Assembly (NCBI GenBank): GCA_019162915.1
Contig: JAFLKZ010000085.1
Coordinates: 1,042 to 7,748, forward strand
DNA from: Campylobacteraceae bacterium
GTDB taxonomy: Bacteria; Campylobacterota; Campylobacteria; Campylobacterales; Sulfurospirillaceae
DNA length: 6,707 nucleotides
Direction of reading: 5' to 3'
Shown here: positions 1 to 6,707 of the stretch, piece by piece
How positions within the stretch are numbered: position 1 is the stretch's first letter
Layout of the letters: every line of letters begins with the position of its first letter
The notes under the pieces: model-generated
Seen by the model: only the letters and a program-made list of their open reading frames with translations
The model's database searches: none
What the model was told of the DNA's origin: nothing
Program-made: the position numbers and the translations under genes

Positions 1-2208
<2,208 letters not shown>

Positions 2209-2257
2209 CTAAATTTTCAAGTAATATCCTACCAGTTTATTTATTAAAGTTATGTGA

Positions 2258-3196
2258 TTAATTTTTTATATTTTGTAAATGTGTTTCATAATTTTGGGAA
2301 AATGTATGCTCCCCATTTTTAGTTTTTACAAAATAAAGATAATTAGTATTTTTAGGAAAAATGGCAGCAAAAATCGCCTCTTTACTGACACTGCAAATAG
2401 GATATGGCGGTAATCCTTTATTGAGATAGGTGTTGTAAACAGAAGTATCTTCGCGAATGCGTTGAGGCGTCACTTTAACATGTGAATATTTACCATAGTT
2501 AAGGGTACCATCCATCTGAAGTTTCATGTCTTTCTTGAGCCTATTGTAAATGACCGAAGAGACATAAGGCATCTCCTCAACATTTGCAGCCTCTTTTTGG
2601 ATAACAGAGGCAATGATGATAAATTTTTGCCATTTGGCTTCATTAAACTCACCAAAAATCTTTTCAAAAACATCTTTATGATATTTTTTAGCATGGGCTA
2701 TCAAAAAATGAATTAAATGTTTTTCACTGATACCAACAGGTATATAATACGTTTCAGGAACTAAAAAACCGTCAACATAAGGTGTTGCATTACTGTATTC
2801 TTGCATTAATTTATCATAGGAAAGATCAAAATCTAGTGCTATTTGAGCCATAAGTAACTCTTTGGTTTCACCAGGGATATAAGTCACCATTTTAAGTGCT
2901 GCTTTTGAGTGGCTAAGTTTATACAGAAAATCACCCCTCGTGAGTACACCTTCATTAATACTCACCCAACCAGATTGTGGTTTACCGATAAGATACAAGA
3001 GATATTTGTCACTCTTATCATAGAGGTCAAAATTTTTATCAACCATATATGATATAATTTGACCTATCGAGCCTTGTGGAACAAAAGCGACAGAACTAGA
3101 AGTCATCGGTCTGGATAAATGAAAAAGAAGTGAATATATGATTATTAACGCAACATCACATACCATTAAAAATATTTGGATATTTTTTCTACTCAT
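2258..3196 (-). CDS. mltG: Endolytic murein transglycosylase MltG (YceG family)
   Basis: Inner-membrane lytic transglycosylase that cleaves within nascent peptidoglycan strands and is thought to set glycan chain length. From the ATG at 3194-3196 the protein has 312 residues. Residues 6-27 form one transmembrane helix, then comes a periplasmic region. Family marks are DGFLVPETYYIP at 142-153, the catalytic segment ASVIQKEA at 196-203 with the invariant glutamate E202, VIYNRLKKDMKLQMDGTLNYG at 215-235 and YNTYLNKGLPPYPI near 254-267 (the usual YNTY..GLPPGPI). The start is uncertain. The frame stays open to a TTG at 3235, and ATGs at 3166 and 3106 are also possible. The last would remove the membrane helix, so I disfavour it. 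None has a strong ribosome site. The 5' end overlaps the divergent AsmA-like gene; icd lies 67 bp downstream, so the two may be cotranscribed. Length is near the 330-340 residues usual for the family. Confidence 0.93.
   Translation of the reverse strand: MSRKNIQIFLMVCDVALIIIYSLLFHLSRPMTSSSVAFVPQGSIGQIISYMVDKNFDLYDKSDKYLLYLIGKPQSGWVSINEGVLTRGDFLYKLSHSKAALKMVTYIPGETKELLMAQIALDFDLSYDKLMQEYSNATPYVDGFLVPETYYIPVGISEKHLIHFLIAHAKKYHKDVFEKIFGEFNEAKWQKFIIIASVIQKEAANVEEMPYVSSVIYNRLKKDMKLQMDGTLNYGKYSHVKVTPQRIREDTSVYNTYLNKGLPPYPICSVSKEAIFAAIFPKNTNYLYFVKTKNGEHTFSQNYETHLQNIKN
3050..3058 (+). promoter_or_regulatory. Candidate extended -10 promoter for the AsmA-like gene
   Basis: The plus strand reads TGATATAAT, a perfect extended -10 element (TGn plus TATAAT at 3053-3058). 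No good -35 box is present at 16-18 bp, but the upstream sequence (3031-3040) is T-rich, as in Campylobacterota sigma-70 promoters, which often lack a -35. Transcription would start near 3065 and leave a leader of about 72 bases before the ATG at 3138. The site lies wholly inside mltG coding sequence on the other strand. Assigned from sequence alone; an AT-rich genome gives such matches by chance. Confidence 0.45.
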
Positions 3197-5699
3197 CTGT
3201 GTCGTCTTTGTGGCATTAATGGGAACCCTAGTCAATGGTATTCAAATCGACAACGTAACGCTACCGAAAATCAAGATAAGTCAATTATATATAAAATTAG
3301 ATAAAAAATTGATTGTACATATGGAAAACCTACAGATACAAAAAGAGACACAAGTAGATTCATCCCTAGAAGAAACTTTATCTCTTCTCAATAATTTTTC
3401 CTATCTTAACCAATTTTTTAAAGAAATTACGATTGATAAAATTACTTACGACAATGAAGAGATAAAGCTTATTTTTAAAGAAAATATTTTTTATCTTGAA
3501 AGTAGACATTTCAATATAAATCTTGAAATTACCCCACTAGAAAACTTAGCCTTTGATGTTCAAATACAAGAAGCCATACTCAAAGATTTACATTTACATG
3601 TAAAGGGTAAATCTCATCTTGATTTTAAGCACAAAGTCTATGATTACGAGGGTACTTTTGAAACTTTTGGTATTAATGGTATGGCAACCATCAATGTTAA
3701 AGATAATATGCTCAATTACCATCTTCAAACAAATGATTTTACCAATGCTAACCTTGCCGATTTAGTCAACTTTATCTCCTCACAAGTAGAACTAGACCAA
3801 ATAGCACAAGATTGGATTCATAAAAATATCGTTGCAAAGTCTTATACCCTTCATTTTGCGAAGGGACGTGTAAACCTTCAAAACTTTGATTATTATCCAT
3901 TAGAAATGAGAGCATCTGCAACAGCAAGAGACGCTATTGTGGCATTTGAACCTACTGTTCCCCCTGCTCATGTTGATGAAATAGGAATTGTCTTTGAAAA
4001 TGACACGCTAATCTTTGACGTTACTAATCCTACCTATGAAAAAAAAGTTATTCAAAAAGCTAATGTCTATATCTACAATCTTATCAGTAAAGGAACAGGG
4101 ATTGTTGTAGATTTGGATGCTAAATCTAAATTAGATGAAGCAGTTCATAAAATCTTACGGGCCTTTAAGATAATAGTTCCCATCACGCAAACCTCGGGAG
4201 AAACAGATGCTAACGTGAGACTTGACATCAAATTTTTACCCTTTGATATCAATGCAACAGGGAAATTTATCGTTAAAAACAGTAATTTTAAACTTAATAG
4301 CTTAGATATGTTTTCAAAAGAAGCCGAAATTAATTTGGATAATTTTATAGTCACTCTTAATAAAACCAATATGCGTTATAAAAATCTTTTTGATATTGAT
4401 ATAACAGGTATTTTTAACACAAAAATCGATAAATTTGAAGGGGTAGGTGATATTAACATGCTCCAACTTGATTTTAGTGGGGCGCGACTTCTGGATGTTA
4501 AAAACCTCAAACAACAACAAGCAACGATGAATATAGAATCTAATGCTACGCAAATAGATATACCCTCCCTTGAAACTACTTTGCAATTTGAACCAAAAAA
4601 TAACTTTTTTTCATTTAAAGATTTGAGTAAAATAGCCGCATTGTCACCTTTTATGCAAGAAAATGGTCTTAACTATGGATCAGTGATGGTCAATACCGAA
4701 AATTTTGAAAAATTTACAGCTACTATTAATACGAAAGACATCAAAACCCCTCTCCTTATCAATAAAATGCCCCTTGAAAATTTTGAAATAAAGCTGACAA
4801 CAGACACTAAAACACTTGATGCTAATACACTGAATAATCAAATTTTTCTTCATTTAGAAAAGGATATTACTTTACATGTAAAAGATGTCAATATTTCTAT
4901 ACCAAAAGAGGAAGACCTCCTTGACTCACCAATCAAAATAACCATTTTAGGTGAAAACTCTTCTTTTATCGATTTGGAAGCAAACAGAACTATATTGAGT
5001 GATAGCTATCAACTTATACTTGAAAAAAATACGATAAGTTTAAATTCAAAAAAAGGTAAATCTACCTTTAACTATGAGAAGAAAAAAGAGCATTTATCTA
5101 TTGTAGGAACTGGACTAGATGATAATTTTACTAATAATCTAGTGAGTAACCACTACTTTGAAAAAGGAAATTTTTCACTTCAACTTCAAGGTAAAAATGA
5201 TAAAAATATGCATGGAACTTTTATCATGCAGCAAACTTCTATTCAAGATTTAAAGTTTTTTGATAATCTGATGGCTACGATTAATGCTATTCCTTCTTTA
5301 CTCGTTTTTAGTGATCCTAAATTTACAAAAGAAGGATATTTTGTCAAAGATGGTTATATTGAATTTAGTCGAATTGGGGATATTATTACGATTACTGATA
5401 TGAAATTAACAGGTAATAATGCAGATATTGTAGGTGGTGGAACTGTTAATTATGAAACAAATCAAATAGACTTAAAATTAAAAATAAGAACACTCAAAAC
5501 ATTTAGCAATGTGATAGACTTCATTCCTATCGTTGGGGGTTTGATTTTAGGAGAGGATAGAAGAATTTCAACCAATATCAATGTAACAGGCGAAATTGAG
5601 GATCCTAAAATTGGGACAAATCTCATTTTAGATACTATCAAAAGTCCCTTAAACATCATTAAAAGAACGCTTGAATTACCTTTAGAGATTTTTAAATAA
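3138..5699 (+). CDS. AsmA/YhdP-like inner-membrane-anchored periplasmic protein
   Basis: Predicted envelope protein of the AsmA-like superfamily (YhdP/TamB/AsmA). Members are long beta-groove proteins thought to move phospholipid between inner and outer membranes. That role is inferred from the family. The 853-residue protein has one transmembrane helix at about 13-34, then a periplasmic body rich in alternating beta-strand patterns without cysteine-rich or catalytic motifs. The C-terminal 160 residues carry the family-like end: IPSLLVFSDP at 718-727, GGGTVNYETNQIDLKLKI at 777-794 or close to it, DFIPIVGGLILGED at about 794-807, VTGEIEDPKIG at about 816-826, and a final amphipathic segment ending KRTLELPLEIFK. 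The ATG at 3138 has a modest AGAAG eight bases upstream and is needed to include the helix; the next in-frame ATG, 3219, would lose it. The 5' end overlaps divergent mltG, and the stop overlaps the convergent phosphatase gene by 18 bp. E. coli YhdP is about 1,270 residues, so this is a shorter relative. Confidence 0.82.
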   Translation: MIINATSHTIKNIWIFFLLICVVFVALMGTLVNGIQIDNVTLPKIKISQLYIKLDKKLIVHMENLQIQKETQVDSSLEETLSLLNNFSYLNQFFKEITIDKITYDNEEIKLIFKENIFYLESRHFNINLEITPLENLAFDVQIQEAILKDLHLHVKGKSHLDFKHKVYDYEGTFETFGINGMATINVKDNMLNYHLQTNDFTNANLADLVNFISSQVELDQIAQDWIHKNIVAKSYTLHFAKGRVNLQNFDYYPLEMRASATARDAIVAFEPTVPPAHVDEIGIVFENDTLIFDVTNPTYEKKVIQKANVYIYNLISKGTGIVVDLDAKSKLDEAVHKILRAFKIIVPITQTSGETDANVRLDIKFLPFDINATGKFIVKNSNFKLNSLDMFSKEAEINLDNFIVTLNKTNMRYKNLFDIDITGIFNTKIDKFEGVGDINMLQLDFSGARLLDVKNLKQQQATMNIESNATQIDIPSLETTLQFEPKNNFFSFKDLSKIAALSPFMQENGLNYGSVMVNTENFEKFTATINTKDIKTPLLINKMPLENFEIKLTTDTKTLDANTLNNQIFLHLEKDITLHVKDVNISIPKEEDLLDSPIKITILGENSSFIDLEANRTILSDSYQLILEKNTISLNSKKGKSTFNYEKKKEHLSIVGTGLDDNFTNNLVSNHYFEKGNFSLQLQGKNDKNMHGTFIMQQTSIQDLKFFDNLMATINAIPSLLVFSDPKFTKEGYFVKDGYIEFSRIGDIITITDMKLTGNNADIVGGGTVNYETNQIDLKLKIRTLKTFSNVIDFIPIVGGLILGEDRRISTNINVTGEIEDPKIGTNLILDTIKSPLNIIKRTLELPLEIFK
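3284..3289 (-). promoter_or_regulatory. Weak candidate -10 box for mltG
   Basis: The minus strand reads TATAAT at 3289-3284, which would start transcription near 3277, about 80 bases before the ATG at 3196. There is no TGn extension and no clear -35 box (TCAATT at the 17-bp position is a poor match). It lies inside the coding sequence of the divergent AsmA-like gene. It is the best -10 match I found upstream of mltG, in sequence where chance matches are common. Confidence 0.25.
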
Positions 5700-6314
5700 T
5701 CCCAAAAGTTCTCGAATATCTTTTGCTTTGACCGTAGCTGTTTCACTGGTGCCATAACCCCAATTGGCAAAAATAAATTGAATGTTGGCATTATGCGCAG
5801 CTAATTCGTCTTTGATACTATCGCCTATCAAGATTGTCTGTTCCTTCGAACTGCTTGTTGCATCTAAAAGAGAATTTATCATTTCAGGGTTTGGCTTTGC
5901 TTCTTTAACATTATTTGCTCCAACGATATGAGCGAAGAAATTTAAAATATTTAAGTGTTCTAACATATTTCTTGCAAAAAAATCACTGGCATTTGTCGCA
6001 ATACATAAGGTTGCATTTTGACTTAAAAACGTGAGCATTTCTCGCACATGAGGATAGAGAGAAATCATCTGTGGCGAAAATTTGAGGTAATGTTCTTTAA
6101 ACAACTCTCTATGGGCTGGATCATATTCTGATGTATTGTAAAAAATCTTAGGAAGATGCTGATCTGGTTGATTGATATGATATTCTAAAAAGGCTTTTTC
6201 TATTGGCTCTAGTCCCAGTGTTTGACGAACAAAATTAACACTTCCCGTCATGGCTTCACTTGAATCTATCAGCGTTCCATCCATATCAAAAATAATACAT
6301 TTTTTTTCGTTCAT
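5682..6314 (-). CDS. HAD-superfamily phosphatase, phosphoglycolate phosphatase-like
   Basis: Cytoplasmic haloacid-dehalogenase-type phosphatase of 210 residues, full length for the Gph/PpaX-like group. All four HAD motifs are present: motif I FDMDGTL at 9-15, with nucleophile D10 and acid/base D12; motif II in CIATNAS with T107; motif III K140 in AKPNPE; motif IV GDSIKDE at 164-170 with metal-binding D165 and D169. Between motifs I and II (about 18-85) is a helical cap, as in subfamily I. A C-terminal FANWGYGT matches the phosphoglycolate-phosphatase style ending. The substrate cannot be read from sequence: 2-phosphoglycolate is likely, but pyrophosphate, sugar phosphates and nucleotides are alternatives. 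The ATG at 6312-6314 is preceded by an AAAGAA stretch inside the end of the acetyltransferase gene, whose stop is 3 bp upstream, which suggests an operon with translational coupling. The last six codons overlap the end of the AsmA-like gene on the other strand. Confidence 0.9.
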   Translation of the reverse strand: MNEKKCIIFDMDGTLIDSSEAMTGSVNFVRQTLGLEPIEKAFLEYHINQPDQHLPKIFYNTSEYDPAHRELFKEHYLKFSPQMISLYPHVREMLTFLSQNATLCIATNASDFFARNMLEHLNILNFFAHIVGANNVKEAKPNPEMINSLLDATSSSKEQTILIGDSIKDELAAHNANIQFIFANWGYGTSETATVKAKDIRELLGLFKNL

Positions 6315-6317
6315 GGT

Positions 6318-6707
6318 TTATTCTTTAATTCTTAATCCCAATATCAAGAGGTCTTTATCTAATCCCTCAATATTGGCTATACGACTTAGTTCACCCCACT
6401 CTTTAAACCCTAATTTTTTAAATAGTTTTAAACTGGCGGGATTGTCAGCAAAGATAAGGGCTAAAAGTGTTTTAAGATCATATTCCAAAGCTTTTTCAAG
6501 GGCTTCACTTAAAAACTGTTGCCCTAGTTTTTTGCCTTGAAAATTTTTATCGATGTAGATATTAATGCGCGCACTATAACGGTATGCAAAAAGATTGGCG
6601 TAAAAAGGTTGTAAGCTTATCCATGCGATGATTCTACCATGATATTCTTTGACTAAAATGGGATGTTGTGCGTCATGGGAATGAAACCACTCCAGTTTAT
6701 CTTCGAC
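6318..6707 (-). CDS. GNAT-family N-acetyltransferase, N-terminus cut by window edge
   Basis: The minus strand is open from the right edge to the TAA at 6318-6320, giving 129 C-terminal residues. They match a GNAT acetyltransferase of the phosphinothricin/methionine-sulfoximine acetyltransferase type (Pat/YncA-like), which moves acetyl from acetyl-CoA to a small amine. Visible family features, numbered from the edge: LEWFHSHDAQHPILV at 5-19; AWISLQPFYANLFAYRYSA at about 28-46; strand NIYIDKNFQGKKLGQQFL at about 48-65, with the acetyl-CoA loop Q-G-K-K-L-G; LLALIFADNPASLKLFKKLGF at about 79-99, the usual I..N..S...F.KLGF signature; and DKDLLILGL near the end. The family is about 165-175 residues, so 35-45 are missing. 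The real substrate is unknown. The phosphatase gene starts 3 bp after this stop. Confidence 0.85.
   Translation of the reverse strand, partial: VEDKLEWFHSHDAQHPILVKEYHGRIIAWISLQPFYANLFAYRYSARINIYIDKNFQGKKLGQQFLSEALEKALEYDLKTLLALIFADNPASLKLFKKLGFKEWGELSRIANIEGLDKDLLILGLRIKE

Noticed and set aside
3197..3235. TTG start for mltG at 3235, adding 13 residues
   Set aside because: The extension is polar, has no Shine-Dalgarno sequence, uses a rare start and deepens the overlap with the divergent gene. The ATG at 3196 already includes the whole membrane helix. It cannot be ruled out.
4145..4586. Two minus-strand open frames of 74 and 90 codons inside the AsmA-like gene
   Set aside because: They lie wholly antisense to a long gene with a clear family match, have no recognisable domain, and overlap each other.
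5663..5715. AGAAC/GTTCT inverted repeat around the convergent stops
   Set aside because: The arms are five bases with a loop of nearly 40 bases and no T-run; expected by chance.
5462..5791. A 109-codon minus-strand frame across the AsmA/phosphatase junction
   Set aside because: It is antisense to the conserved C-terminal domain of the AsmA-like protein and out of frame with the well-supported phosphatase.
6250..6540. A 96-codon plus-strand frame over the phosphatase start and acetyltransferase
   Set aside because: It is the serine-rich antisense shadow of two genes with intact catalytic motifs, and has no recognisable domain.

Overview
The window is an AT-rich (roughly one third G+C) chromosomal stretch with five genes packed almost without gaps. 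Monomeric NADP-isocitrate dehydrogenase, an MltG with Campylobacter-like sequence features, an AsmA/YhdP-like envelope protein and A/T-biased codon use all suggest a Campylobacterota bacterium, possibly a Sulfurospirillum or Arcobacter relative. The genus is a guess from protein character; no marker in the window fixes it. I see no RNA gene, insertion sequence, CRISPR array or phage gene.

Layout. Positions 1-2190 (minus) hold nearly all of a monomeric isocitrate dehydrogenase, cut at its C-terminus by the window edge. Upstream of it on the same strand, after a 67-bp gap, is mltG (2258 to about 3196), an inner-membrane endolytic murein transglycosylase. Divergent from mltG, and overlapping its 5' end, is a large AsmA/YhdP-like protein (3138-5699, plus). 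This gene converges with a HAD-family phosphatase (5682-6314, minus), the two stop ends overlapping by 18 bp. The phosphatase lies 3 bp downstream of a GNAT acetyltransferase (6318-6707, minus) that is cut at its N-terminus by the right edge.

How they fit together. The two central genes both act at the cell envelope: MltG cuts nascent glycan strands at the inner membrane, and AsmA/YhdP-like proteins are thought to carry phospholipid across the periplasm. They are divergent and share about 60 bp of sequence coding on both strands, with both proteins apparently placing their N-terminal transmembrane helix there. The flanking genes are metabolic: icd in the TCA cycle, and a GNAT-phosphatase pair that looks like a small operon.

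I found no convincing new system. This is ordinary housekeeping DNA. The most noteworthy feature is the 5'-to-5' overlap with candidate promoters buried in the opposing genes.
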